Source of the DNA: Desulfobacterales bacterium
Lineage (GTDB): Bacteria > Desulfobacterota > Desulfobacteria > Desulfobacterales > JAHEIW01
Reading direction: 5' to 3'
Assembly (NCBI GenBank): GCA_030066985.1
Contig: JASJAN010000008.1
Location: 1 to 64,000, forward strand
DNA: 64,000 nt
Shown: in pieces, positions 46,452-55,486 of the stretch
Layout: each line of letters opens with the position of its first letter
How positions within the stretch are numbered: position 1 is the stretch's first letter
The notes under the pieces: generated by a model
What the model was told of the DNA's origin: nothing
Database searches by the model: none
What the model saw: the letters and a program-made list of their open reading frames with translations, nothing else
Position numbers and translations under genes: made by a program

Positions 46452-47615
46452 ATGAAACACCTCTCCATACTGGGATCAACGGGTTCTATTGGCCGCAATG
46501 CCCTAAAGATAGTTGAGATGTTCCCGCAGCACTTTTCGATCAAGGCTTTGGCGGCCAAAGCCAATATCGATTTGTTGGCCAAACAAATTGAGCAATTTGT
46601 TCCCGAACTGGCGGTTGTCTATGATGCTGAAAACGCTCAGCAATTAAAGCAAAAACTGGGGGCCGCAACTACAACTGAGGTTCTTTATGGAGAAGAAGGC
46701 TATCAGGCGGCAGCCAGTGCCGACGGAGTGGATATGGTTCTTACGGCAGTTGTCGGTGCCGCTGGCTTAGGGCCGACCCTGGCAGCCATCGAAGCCGGCA
46801 AAACGATTGCACTGGCCAATAAAGAAACCCTCGTGATGGCTGGCGAGATTGTGACAGCCAAAGCCGCTGAGCATGGTGTCCACATTCTGCCGGTAGACAG
46901 TGAGCATAGTGCTATTTTTCAATGCCTTGAAGGTCATCGCAAGGCGGATGTGGCGCATATCTTACTAACCGCCTCGGGCGGTCCATTTTTGAATCTGCCG
47001 TTGGATCAATTTTCCCAAATCTCAACGGCCCAGGCCTTAAATCATCCCAATTGGGATATGGGGCCCAAAATTACGGTTGATTCTGCTACGCTGATGAACA
47101 AGGGCCTGGAAGTCCTTGAGGCCAAAGCGCTTTTTGATGTTTCTGAAGACATGATTGAAGTGGTTATTCATCCCCAGAGCATCATCCATTCGATGGTGGC
47201 CTACCAGGACGGCGCAGTGATGGCGCAGCTTGGCATACCGGATATGAAGGCGGCAATCGCCTATGCGCTGTCGTATCCTAAGCGGCTCGACCTGAATCAG
47301 CCGCTGCCGGATTTTTCCGGTCAGCAGGATCTGACTTTTCAAAAGCCGGATCTGGAAAAATTTCCTTGTCTGGCACTGGCATTCCAGGCTTGCAAGACCG
47401 GCAAAACCGTGCCGGCCGTTTTAAATGCTGCCAATGAAATCGCGGTCAACGCGTTCTTAAATCAGCAAATTCCGTTCACCGCGATTGCCAAGGTTGTCGC
47501 CATGACGATGGAAGCGCATGATGTCCATGCCAACCCGGCGCTTTCCGATATCCTCGCAGCTGACCAAGACGCGCGACAGAAGGCCGCAGCTTTCGTAAAA
47601 AATTTTCAAATTTAA
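46452..47615 (+). CDS. dxr: 1-deoxy-D-xylulose 5-phosphate reductoisomerase
   Basis: A 387-residue enzyme: LGSTGSIGRNALKIVEMFP (NADPH fold), ALANKETLVMAGEIV, PVDSEHSAIFQCLEGH, and NHPNWDMGPKITVDSATLMNKGLEVLEA with metal and substrate residues. It makes 2-C-methyl-D-erythritol 4-phosphate, supplying isoprenoid for UppS. Normal length; weak ribosome site. Follows cdsA after a 225-base gap carrying a repeat element. Confidence 0.97.
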   Translation: MKHLSILGSTGSIGRNALKIVEMFPQHFSIKALAAKANIDLLAKQIEQFVPELAVVYDAENAQQLKQKLGAATTTEVLYGEEGYQAAASADGVDMVLTAVVGAAGLGPTLAAIEAGKTIALANKETLVMAGEIVTAKAAEHGVHILPVDSEHSAIFQCLEGHRKADVAHILLTASGGPFLNLPLDQFSQISTAQALNHPNWDMGPKITVDSATLMNKGLEVLEAKALFDVSEDMIEVVIHPQSIIHSMVAYQDGAVMAQLGIPDMKAAIAYALSYPKRLDLNQPLPDFSGQQDLTFQKPDLEKFPCLALAFQACKTGKTVPAVLNAANEIAVNAFLNQQIPFTAIAKVVAMTMEAHDVHANPALSDILAADQDARQKAAAFVKNFQI

Positions 47616-47671
47616 GCGAATTTCACATATGCAGTGGTTGTTCTATAAATCTTAAATTTGAATCGATCGAC

Positions 47672-47700
47672 CAATAACCAATAACCACTAACCAATAACT
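47672..47700 (+). repeat. Tandem CCAATAACCA words
   Basis: ACCAATAACCAATAACCACTAACCAATAA-type array in the dxr-rseP gap; the words are complementary to the left arm at 9468-9485. Confidence 0.5.
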
Positions 47701-47706
47701 AAGATT

Positions 47707-48801
47707 ATGGGTATAACATTACTTTCGTTTATCATTGTTCTTGGCGTTCTCATATTTTTCCATGAATTCGGACATTTTTTGATTGCCCGGCTTTTCGGTG
47801 TCGGGGTTGAAAAGTTCTCGCTGGGGTTTGGGCCCCGGCTGATTGGAAAAACCATCGGCCGCACCGACTATCGTATCTCAGCCATCCCCCTTGGCGGTTA
47901 TGTCAAAATGATCGGTGAGGAACCGGATGCCGAGGTGTCGCCGGAGGATATGGCCATTTCTTTTACGCATAAACACGTCCTCAAGCGAATGTGCATTGTC
48001 GCCGCAGGCCCCATTTTCAACATCCTGTTGGCGGTGATCATTTTTTTCGCGATGTTTTGGATTTCAGGCGCCATGATATTAAAACCGTCTGTGGGGGAGG
48101 TCAGAGACGGTTCGCCAGCGCTATCCGCCGGTTTAAAAGCGGGTGATCTGATCACCGCCATTGACGGGGCGGTGGTTTCCAACTGGGAAGATATGACGGA
48201 ACTTATCGGTGCCAGTAACGGAAAAACGCTGGAAATAGCGGTTCAACGAGGAAACTCAAATACGGTGGTCCGGGTCACACCTGAGCTGGTTGCGGCCAAA
48301 AATCTATTCGGTGAGGATATCCAGCGATTTATTATCGGTATCAGCGCTGCGGGTGATTTTGACACCCGAGAATTGAATTTGTTTCAGGCGCTAGCAGAAA
48401 GCCTAAAGCAAACCTATACCATTGTCGAATTAATGGTGATCATTCTTGGCAAACTGTTCACCGGTGACATATCTGCTGATACCATTGGCGGTCCGATCAT
48501 GATTGCGAAAATGGCCGGGGACCAGGCCAAAGCCGGCATCAGCAACTTGATATCCTTCATTGCTTTGATCAGCGTCAATTTGGCGATCATCAATTTGGTG
48601 CCGATACCCATTTTGGATGGCGGCCATTTACTTTTCTTTTTTATTGAACTGATTAAAGGCCGTCCGGTTAATTTGAAAATCCGCGAGGTAGCACAGCAAA
48701 TCGGTTTGTTTATTATTCTTCTGCTGGTCATTCTGGTCTTTTACAACGATATTTTCAGGTACAAAGATAATATTCTTGAATTTCTCAAGGGGATTTTTTA
48801 G
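47707..48801 (+). CDS. rseP: Site-2 zinc metalloprotease RseP
   Basis: A 364-residue integral membrane protease. Active-site FFHEFGHFLIARLFGVGVEKFSLGFGP (HExxH zinc ligands) at the N-terminus, a PDZ domain from about residue 105 (PSVGEVRDGSPALSAGLKAGDLI), and the second active-site motif NLVPIPILDGGHLLFF. It cleaves membrane-bound regulators such as anti-sigma factors. Four membrane segments. Usual neighbour of dxr. The ribosome site is poor. Confidence 0.95.
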   Translation: MGITLLSFIIVLGVLIFFHEFGHFLIARLFGVGVEKFSLGFGPRLIGKTIGRTDYRISAIPLGGYVKMIGEEPDAEVSPEDMAISFTHKHVLKRMCIVAAGPIFNILLAVIIFFAMFWISGAMILKPSVGEVRDGSPALSAGLKAGDLITAIDGAVVSNWEDMTELIGASNGKTLEIAVQRGNSNTVVRVTPELVAAKNLFGEDIQRFIIGISAAGDFDTRELNLFQALAESLKQTYTIVELMVIILGKLFTGDISADTIGGPIMIAKMAGDQAKAGISNLISFIALISVNLAIINLVPIPILDGGHLLFFFIELIKGRPVNLKIREVAQQIGLFIILLLVILVFYNDIFRYKDNILEFLKGIF

Positions 48802-48849
48802 TTGATAGTGACCAACTGGCAATCTTTAGAAAAGCCAAGCCTGATAAAC

Positions 48850-48923
48850 GTGTTTGGTATTTCGTATTTAGGATTTCCACGATTTCATGCAATTTGTTAA
48901 GCGCTGTAAGAAACACCAAACAC
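48850..48923. repeat. Intergenic inverted repeat (GTGTTTGGT words)
   Basis: GTGTTTGGT (48850-48858) faces ACCAAACAC (48915-48923), a perfect 9-base pair, in the rseP-purL gap. Words match the array at 38676. Confidence 0.55.
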
Positions 48924-49007
48924 CAAGCATCCGTTACAGTTAAGCCTTCTCAAATGAAAAGCCTTTGATAACCCGTTAACCATTTGCCACCAGGATTAAA
49001 GACAGTT

Positions 49008-52004
49008 ATGCCAGCCAGACTCGAAATTGCCTTGAAGGATCACCTGCTCGATGCTGAAGGCGAAGGGATTCGGCGCAAAGCCTCCGATTACTTCGGCCTG
49101 AAGCTTTCACGGGTGCGCTCGGTTCACATTCTGACCATTGATGCCGATTTGAACCCGGAGCAACTCAAACAGATTCAAAGTGATATTTTCACCAATCCGG
49201 TAACCCAAATTTCTTCTTTTGAGCCATTGGCGGTTCCTTTTGACTGGACCATTTGGGTCGGCTACCGGCCCGGCGTGCGTGATAATGCGGGCGCTACCGC
49301 TGTTGAAGCCGTTGAAGATTTGCTGGGGGTGTCGCTGGCAGCCGATGCCGCCATTTACACATCCAGACGCTATTGTATTCAAGGCGGTGGTCTGAGTGAA
49401 AATGATCTGCACAAAATTGCCGGTGAATTGCTGGCCAACGATATTATTCAGCAATGGGAAGTCATTGCTAAAGCGGATTGGGACCCGAAAAACGGGATTG
49501 GGATAATTTTGCCAAAGGTGCGGCTGGACCATATCCCAACGCTTGGCACCATCCCTATCGATAGCGATGAAACCCTGGCCCGTATCAGCACTGAGCGAAA
49601 TCTGGCCCTGAACCCCAATGATATTCCTGTCATTCGGGCGTATTTTATGGATCAAAAAGTGCAGGCGGATCGTGCCCGGGTGGGGCTGGCCGATCCGACC
49701 GACGTCGAACTGGAATATATTTCCCAGGCCCGCAGCGATCACTGCAATCACAATACTTTTCAAGGCCTGTATCACTATCACGATCTAACAACCGGCAAAA
49801 CCCAACGGGTGGATAACCTTTTTAAAACCTGCATCGAAGCCCCCACTGTGGCCCTTAAAGCACAAAAGCCCTGGGTGATCTCCGTGCTGTGGGATAATGC
49901 CGGTGCCGGTCGATTTGACGATGATCATTATTATGTCATTACCGGCGAAACCCATAATTCGCCATCCAATATGGAGGCATATGGTGGTGCCATCACGGGA
50001 ATTGTCGGTGTTTATCGCGATCCACTGGGCACCGGTAAAGGCTCTCGTCTGCTGATGGGCAGCTATGGGTATTGCGTTGGACCGCGAGACTACGCGGGTG
50101 ATCTAAAGCCGCAACTGCATCCCCGCCGTCTGCTGGACGGTGTTATCGAGGGCGTGCGTGACGGTGGTAACAAAAGCGGTATACCGACAACTTTTGGACA
50201 GGTGATATTTGATGCGGGGTACCTGGGGAAATGTCTGGTGTTTGTCACCGCAGTGGGTATCATGCCGGCCCAAATAGGCGGTAAACCGGCTGAGCTGAAA
50301 CGGACCTCACCAGGCGAGTGGGTGATCATGAGTGGCGGCCGGGTGGGCAAAGACGGTATTCACGGTGTTACCGCAGCCTCAGAGACGTTCTCGGAAAACA
50401 CGCCGGCCGGGCATGTGCAGATTGGAGATCCCTATACCCAGAAAAAAATGCACGATTTCCTGCTGGAGGCCCGTGATAAAGGGCTGATACAGTTTATTAC
50501 CGACAATGGCGGCGGGGGCTTGTCTTCCTCGGTTGGTGAATCGGCGCGTTATGCCAACGGTTGTGAAATCGAACTTGAAAAAGTGCCCCTTAAATATGAA
50601 GGTCTTGACCAGTGGGAGATATGGGTGTCCGAATCCCAGGAACGCATGACGGTGGCCATTCGTCAACAGGACCTGGATGAATTCATGCAGCTTTCCAAGA
50701 AACATGCGGTTGAAAGCACCGTTATCGGCCGATACGCGGATTCCGGCAAGCTTCACATTTCTTATGCCGGCAAGACCTGCGCCTATATCGAACTGGACCT
50801 GCTAAAATCCGGTTTTCCCCAATGGGAATTTGAGGCCGAATGGATTTCGCCGCAGCAGCGCGGTTTGTGCGAGCCGGTGATCAACAGCCCGCAGGATGTC
50901 AATCAGCTGCTGCTGGATATGCTGGCGCGGCCCAATATTTGCTCAACGGAATGGATTATTCGGCAATATGATCATGAGGTCCAGGGCACCAGTGTGATTA
51001 AGCCACTGGTGGGCGCCGAGCGGGATGTGAATAGTGATGCCTCGGTAACGCGACCGGTACTGCATTCTGCCAAGGGATTGGCCTTTACCCAGGCCCTGCT
51101 ACCGGCGTATTCAGCTATCGATGCCTACCACATGACCAGTTGCACTATTGATGAAGCCGTCAGACGCTTGATCGCCGTGGGCGCTGATCCGGACCACATC
51201 GGTGGGGTGGATAATTTCTGCTGGCCCAGCATTCAATACCACCCGGTCGATAACCCTGATGGCAAATTCAAGGCCGCCCAACTGGTACGCGCTTGCTGGG
51301 CCCTGCGGGATATGTGTGAAGCATATGAAATCCCACTGCTGTCAGGTAAAGACAGTATGTATGTGGATGGGCACCTGCCTGGACGCTACGGTGAAATGCA
51401 TAAAGTCTCTGCCCCCGAAACACTTCAATTCTCGGCCATATCCGTTGTTGAGGATATCCAGCACTGTGTATCGATGGACAGCAAAGTGCCAGGTGATCTG
51501 ATCTACGTGCTCGGTACCACCCGTAATGAACTCGGGGGTTCAGAGTATTACGCCCACTTTGGTCAGATCGGGTTGAATGTGCCCCGGGTGGATACTGAAA
51601 ATTTTAAGACGGTTTATCGGGCCTTAAACCAGGCCATCAAGCACGGTTTGGTCGCCTCGGCTCACGGTATTTACCGCGGCGGCTTGGGGGTGCACTTGGC
51701 AATGGTGGCCATGGGCGGCAGTCTGGGGTTGCAGATTGATCTGCAACAGGTGCCGGCTTCGGGCGTAGATAATGATCCCGCACTATTATTTTCAGAATCT
51801 GCCGGCCGTTTTATTGTCACCATTGATGCGCAACATCGTCAAGATTTTGAAAAACTGTTTGCGCCCTCAACCTGTGCCTGCATCGGAACTGTGACCGCAG
51901 AGCCGCAACTGAACATCAACGGTCTGGAAGCAAATACCATCGTTTCGCTGGCTGTGAGCGCTTTGAAATCGGCCTGGAAAAAGCCGTTTGGGGACCTCAT
52001 CTAA
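49008..52004 (+). CDS. purL: Phosphoribosylformylglycinamidine synthase (PurL) with fused PurS-like domains
   Basis: I start at the ATG at 49008 (MPARLEIALKDHLLDAEGEG); 998 residues. About 180 N-terminal residues read as two PurS-like domains (residues about 1-80 and 80-160, the second around TIWVGYRPGVRDNAGATAVEAVEDLLGV). Then the synthetase: SQARSDHCNHNTFQGLY, ITGETHNSPSNMEAYGGAITGIVG, a second synthetase half with GVDNFCWPSIQY and LLSGKDSMYVDG. No glutaminase domain; PurQ is the next gene. It forms FGAM in purine synthesis. Confidence 0.95.
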   Translation: MPARLEIALKDHLLDAEGEGIRRKASDYFGLKLSRVRSVHILTIDADLNPEQLKQIQSDIFTNPVTQISSFEPLAVPFDWTIWVGYRPGVRDNAGATAVEAVEDLLGVSLAADAAIYTSRRYCIQGGGLSENDLHKIAGELLANDIIQQWEVIAKADWDPKNGIGIILPKVRLDHIPTLGTIPIDSDETLARISTERNLALNPNDIPVIRAYFMDQKVQADRARVGLADPTDVELEYISQARSDHCNHNTFQGLYHYHDLTTGKTQRVDNLFKTCIEAPTVALKAQKPWVISVLWDNAGAGRFDDDHYYVITGETHNSPSNMEAYGGAITGIVGVYRDPLGTGKGSRLLMGSYGYCVGPRDYAGDLKPQLHPRRLLDGVIEGVRDGGNKSGIPTTFGQVIFDAGYLGKCLVFVTAVGIMPAQIGGKPAELKRTSPGEWVIMSGGRVGKDGIHGVTAASETFSENTPAGHVQIGDPYTQKKMHDFLLEARDKGLIQFITDNGGGGLSSSVGESARYANGCEIELEKVPLKYEGLDQWEIWVSESQERMTVAIRQQDLDEFMQLSKKHAVESTVIGRYADSGKLHISYAGKTCAYIELDLLKSGFPQWEFEAEWISPQQRGLCEPVINSPQDVNQLLLDMLARPNICSTEWIIRQYDHEVQGTSVIKPLVGAERDVNSDASVTRPVLHSAKGLAFTQALLPAYSAIDAYHMTSCTIDEAVRRLIAVGADPDHIGGVDNFCWPSIQYHPVDNPDGKFKAAQLVRACWALRDMCEAYEIPLLSGKDSMYVDGHLPGRYGEMHKVSAPETLQFSAISVVEDIQHCVSMDSKVPGDLIYVLGTTRNELGGSEYYAHFGQIGLNVPRVDTENFKTVYRALNQAIKHGLVASAHGIYRGGLGVHLAMVAMGGSLGLQIDLQQVPASGVDNDPALLFSESAGRFIVTIDAQHRQDFEKLFAPSTCACIGTVTAEPQLNINGLEANTIVSLAVSALKSAWKKPFGDLI

Positions 52005-52082
52005 AGCAAAAAAAGGTTCGGATGTTCAAGGTTCTGAGTTCAGAGGTTAAAGAGACCCTATGTGCCGGTCACCAAATGGCTG

Positions 52083-52163
52083 CTGGCTTCTGGCAACTGG
52101 CGATTGGCTAAACCGATTCGTACGATATTCAGAAAAAGCAAGGTGCCAGAAGTGAGAAGCCAG
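52083..52163. repeat. Intergenic inverted repeat (CTGGCTTCT words)
   Basis: CTGGCTTCT (52083-52091) pairs with AGAAGCCAG (52155-52163), with GGCAACTGGC/GTGCCAGAAG extensions. Same words as the element at 45279-45409. In the purL-purQ gap. Confidence 0.6.
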
Positions 52164-52212
52164 TGGCAAAAATAGCTACCACTTTGATAACGGAAAGTAT
52201 TGGAGAACACCC

Positions 52213-53031
52213 ATGCGTGATGTGAACGTGATGGTTCTGGCCGGTTACGGCCTAAACTGTGACAATGAGACGGCTCATGCGTTTGCGCTTGCCGGAGCCC
52301 GAACACAGATGGTCCACATAAATTCACTGATTAATGGGGACGCCCATCTGGAAGATTTTCAGATTATGGTCTTTATCGGTGGATTTAGCTGGGCTGACGA
52401 TCACGGGGCCGGTGTGGTCCAGGCGGTTCGACTCAAAACCCATATCGGTCAGCAGATCCTGGAATTTGTCGAACAGGGAAACCTGATTCTGGGTATATGC
52501 AATGGGTTTCAAGCGCTGGTCAACTTCGGCCTTCTGCCGGGCTTCGATCATGACTATACCCAACGCTGCTTGGCGCTGACCTTTAATGATTGCGGCAATT
52601 TCAGAAATCAATGGGTCCACTTAAAGATCAACCCCGCTTCACCCTGTGTGTTCACCCAGGGTATCGCGTCGGCCGAATTCCCGGTACGCCACGGGGAAGG
52701 TAAATTTTATGCCGATCAAGATACCCTCGCCCGTTTGTTGAAAGATAACCAGGTGGCGCTTCAGTACTGCCGGTCCGATGGGCGTCTGGCTGAAGGACGC
52801 TTTCCCGATAACCCCAATGGGTCTCTGCATGATATCGCCGGTATCTGCGACCCCACCGGGCGCATTTTTGGTCTGATGCCCCATCCGGAAGCCTATAACC
52901 ACTGGACCAATCATCCCGATTGGACCCGCAGCCGTGAAAAGGCCAGGCGGCAGGACCTGTCACCGCAGGACCACACCACCGTGGGCATTCGCATGCTGCA
53001 AAATGCCGTCAATTATGTTCGCAGCGCTTGA
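52213..53031 (+). CDS. purQ: Phosphoribosylformylglycinamidine synthase glutaminase subunit
   Basis: A 272-residue class I glutamine amidotransferase. MVLAGYGLNCDNETAHAFALAGA at the start, the nucleophile elbow ILGICNGFQALVNFG with catalytic cysteine, and the His-Glu pair in MPHPEAYNHWTNH. It supplies ammonia to PurL. GGAG precedes the ATG. A 208-base repeat-bearing gap separates it from purL; slightly longer than Bacillus PurQ (about 227). Confidence 0.95.
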   Translation: MRDVNVMVLAGYGLNCDNETAHAFALAGARTQMVHINSLINGDAHLEDFQIMVFIGGFSWADDHGAGVVQAVRLKTHIGQQILEFVEQGNLILGICNGFQALVNFGLLPGFDHDYTQRCLALTFNDCGNFRNQWVHLKINPASPCVFTQGIASAEFPVRHGEGKFYADQDTLARLLKDNQVALQYCRSDGRLAEGRFPDNPNGSLHDIAGICDPTGRIFGLMPHPEAYNHWTNHPDWTRSREKARRQDLSPQDHTTVGIRMLQNAVNYVRSA

Positions 53032-53344
53032 TAACCATTTTCATGCCCTAGAGACACCTTTTATATTACTTTTCCGAATTTACAATTACGTTGATGTAAT
53101 TCAAAGCACGTCATTCCTCCTATTTGGCGGTTTTCTTTTCCTCCCAAACTGTGCGGGTTCCCATTTTATTGCATTTGTGCACCTTCACATCTGCAAGGAC
53201 TATCACACTTAATCTTTATTTTTCAGTCTCTTACAGCATTCTTTTATTTGGAGCGCAGTCAGCGATATCCTTCCTTTGCATTTCTGTCATTAGCAAGTCT
53301 TAGCTGGCACAGGTTTTGTATCATGCTGGCCGGAGGAGAATAAA
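53032..53344. other. Regulatory gap before the first minor-pilin operon
   Basis: A 313-base gap. It holds a sigma54-type promoter (53306-53321) close to the first pilin gene; otherwise a pyrimidine-rich stretch with no gene. Confidence 0.5.
53306..53321 (+). promoter_or_regulatory. Putative sigma54 promoter of the first minor-pilin operon
   Basis: TGGCAC-N5-TTGTA: perfect -24 block and correct spacing, but GT instead of GC at -12. Start near 53332 would leave a leader of only about 13 bases containing the GGAGGAG ribosome site. RpoN control is common for type IV pilin genes. Confidence 0.5.
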
Positions 53345-53836
53345 ATGATGCAAAGAAATTCAGGTTTGACTGCTTTGGAACTGGCGACCACCATTGCGAT
53401 TGTGGCTGTGATCGCTGCTTTGGTAATGCCGCCCTATCTTAAATGGAACCGCGCGCGCCGCTTAGAAGGTGCCGTTGTTAATTTGACATCGGATCTTGAA
53501 ATGGCCAAAATACGCGCCATTCGTGAAAATGCGTTTGTCGTGGTTGATTTTGATGCCGACAGCTACACGATGTTCGTTGATACGGGTGATGGTGTCGGCG
53601 GACCGCCCAACTGGAATCAGGATACCGACGAAAGACAAATTTTAAACCGCAAAATGCCTGCCGGTGTGCAAATCGACACTGGTAGCCTTAGTTTCCCGAC
53701 GGTCAATGATAAAATGAGATTCAATGCCCGGGGGATACCGCCCGATCTGGTCTTGCCTGAAATTATACCGGTGGCCAATGCCGCTAAAGACCGGCAGGTG
53801 TCCATCAACCGTCTGGGATTCATCAGTATACAATAA
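53345..53836 (+). CDS. Type IV minor pilin, FimT/GspH-like
   Basis: A 163-residue prepilin-like protein with a short leader (MMQRNSG) then LTALELATTIAIVAVIAALVMPPY; glutamate at mature position 5 (LTALE) and the hydrophobic helix fit the class III signal. The C-terminal part has FNARGIPPD as in GspH/FimT. It would be processed by PilD in the inner membrane and may prime pilus assembly. GGAGGAG precedes the ATG. First gene of the pilin operon. Confidence 0.85.
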   Translation: MMQRNSGLTALELATTIAIVAVIAALVMPPYLKWNRARRLEGAVVNLTSDLEMAKIRAIRENAFVVVDFDADSYTMFVDTGDGVGGPPNWNQDTDERQILNRKMPAGVQIDTGSLSFPTVNDKMRFNARGIPPDLVLPEIIPVANAAKDRQVSINRLGFISIQ

Positions 53837-53848
53837 AGGAAAACCACA

Positions 53849-54268
53849 ATGAGAATCAGAAGGATTCATAAAGTTGCCCAAAACGATAGGGGATTTTCGT
53901 TGATTGAACTGCTCATCGCCATGTGTGTCATGGCGCTGGGCATGCTGGCGGCCGCTTCTATGCAGTACTCGGCCGTGCGCAACAACACCACCGGAAACAC
54001 TTCCACCCAGGCCAATATGCTGGCCAAAGCGACACTGGAAATGCTTAAAGGCCAGGATATCGAATCAACGGCGCTGGCGGTCGGGGACTATGTTGATCCT
54101 TCCCCGGTTGATGCCGACGGCAATCCGGGCGGCATTTATAACCGCTCCTGGCGGATTGATCCCTTGGGGGCTTCGACGCGTCGCATCAGCGTGACGGTGG
54201 CCTGGACCAGATTTGGCAGCACCCGGCAAGTTACGATGCGCACCAATACCATGGGGAGCGGCGTATGA
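53849..54268 (+). CDS. pilV: Type IV pilus modification protein PilV-like
   Basis: A 139-residue prepilin: leader ending RG then FSLIELLIAMCVMALGMLAAASMQYSAVRNN. The motif GMLAAASMQ...NNTTGNTSTQANMLA is typical of PilV. Mature glutamate 5 is present. AAGGAAA precedes the ATG; its end overlaps pilW by 4 bases. Paralogue of the protein at 61000-61428, which shares TSGN-LLTQANMLA and DGNGNPGGIY-TRTW-type segments. Confidence 0.88.
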   Translation: MRIRRIHKVAQNDRGFSLIELLIAMCVMALGMLAAASMQYSAVRNNTTGNTSTQANMLAKATLEMLKGQDIESTALAVGDYVDPSPVDADGNPGGIYNRSWRIDPLGASTRRISVTVAWTRFGSTRQVTMRTNTMGSGV

Positions 54269-54867
54269 GCACCGATCTTATTCGCACAAAATCCAGCGCT
54301 GACCGGATTGCCGGTTTTACCTTGATTGAAGTACTGCTGTGCATTGCGATCCTTTCAATTCTGTTTGGAACGGTCTTTCGCTCATTTGCGAACGTCAACC
54401 GTTCCTATACCAATGAAAATGTCAAAGCCGGTGTTCAGCAAAAAGCACGCATTGGCATAGATTTGATGGCGCGTGATATCCGTCTGGCCGGATTAGACCC
54501 TCTGGGTGATGCCAACGCCGGTTTTAATGCGGCCAATACCGACACGAGCAGCGTTCAGTTTACAGCCGATCTGAACTATGACGGCGATCTGGATGATCCA
54601 TTTGAAGATATCAGTTATACGTTAAGCGGCAATTTACTTCAGCAAACCAGCGATCCGGGAGGCGGTACGGTAACCGCCACCCTGATGGATAATGTCACTG
54701 CGCTGACCTTTACCTATTTGGACTCAGAAGACAATATCCTGCCGCTGCCAGTAGCCACCGATCAGATTCGAACCGTCGTCATTTCACTGACCGTCCAACG
54801 GCCTTCCGGTCCGAAGGGGCAGGTCAGCCGGACGTATAGCACGCGGGTCAGATGCCGTAATCTGTAG
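54265..54867 (+). CDS. pilW: Minor pilin PilW-like
   Basis: A 200-residue protein with prepilin motif GFTLIEVLLCIAILSILFGTVF and PilW region NENVKAGVQQKARIGIDLMARDIRLAGLDPLG. Glutamate 5 is present. The C-terminal SRTYSTRVRCRNL is nearly the same as in the second-cluster PilW (SRTYKTRVRCRNIGL). Four-base overlap with pilV. Confidence 0.87.
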   Translation: MSTDLIRTKSSADRIAGFTLIEVLLCIAILSILFGTVFRSFANVNRSYTNENVKAGVQQKARIGIDLMARDIRLAGLDPLGDANAGFNAANTDTSSVQFTADLNYDGDLDDPFEDISYTLSGNLLQQTSDPGGGTVTATLMDNVTALTFTYLDSEDNILPLPVATDQIRTVVISLTVQRPSGPKGQVSRTYSTRVRCRNL

Positions 54868-54885
54868 CCAAGAAAAGAGAAAATA

Positions 54886-55425
54886 ATGATACTGCTGCGA
54901 TCACTGAAAAACACCATACACAATGAAGACGGCTTTGTGCTGGGGACCGCCATTCTGATTTCAGCCATTTTGCTGCTGGCCGGTGTGCTGGCGGTGTGGA
55001 CCTCCAATACGGAAGTGACTATCGTCCGCAACGAAGGCCAGATGATCCGAGAATTTTACGATGCCGAGGCCGGGGTGGTCGATGCCATTGAAAATTACAA
55101 CACGGGCTCGACCACCTGGATGACCAATGATTTTTTGTCCGCTGACCCGACAATTGCCGGCAATGCCGTCACATCCAATGATCAAGGCGGAAATGCCATT
55201 GCCACCGTTGAGGTGCGCTGCATCGAACCCAGTGCAACGCCCATATCGTCGTTCAGCGATGCGGCCAACACCATCCCCCAGCAGCCGCATATCGGTTCAC
55301 CGCCTCCCGGATCGGGATACAGTCTGAAGTATTTTGAAATCCGTCGTTACAGCTTAACGGCGACATCAGCCAACGGCAACACCCAGGTTCAAGTGGGTGC
55401 TTGGAAGGTATTCAATAAATTTTAA
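54886..55425 (+). CDS. pilX: Minor pilin PilX-like
   Basis: A 179-residue protein with an N-terminal hydrophobic helix FVLGTAILISAILLLAGVLAVWTSNTEVTIVRNE; N-terminal leader ends DG/FVLG without glutamate 5, as is usual for PilX. YDAEAGVVDAIENYNTGS follows. It probably joins the pilus-tip complex with PilY1. Eighteen bases after pilW. Confidence 0.8.
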   Translation: MILLRSLKNTIHNEDGFVLGTAILISAILLLAGVLAVWTSNTEVTIVRNEGQMIREFYDAEAGVVDAIENYNTGSTTWMTNDFLSADPTIAGNAVTSNDQGGNAIATVEVRCIEPSATPISSFSDAANTIPQQPHIGSPPPGSGYSLKYFEIRRYSLTATSANGNTQVQVGAWKVFNKF

Positions 55426-55486
55426 GGTGATGACGACATCATCGAAACGCAGGCAGCAAGGAATTCAAGACAGGGAGATAGCAGGC

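Noticed and set aside
49107-49781. 224-codon minus-strand frame
   Set aside because: Antisense to purL, with no ribosome site or family pattern.
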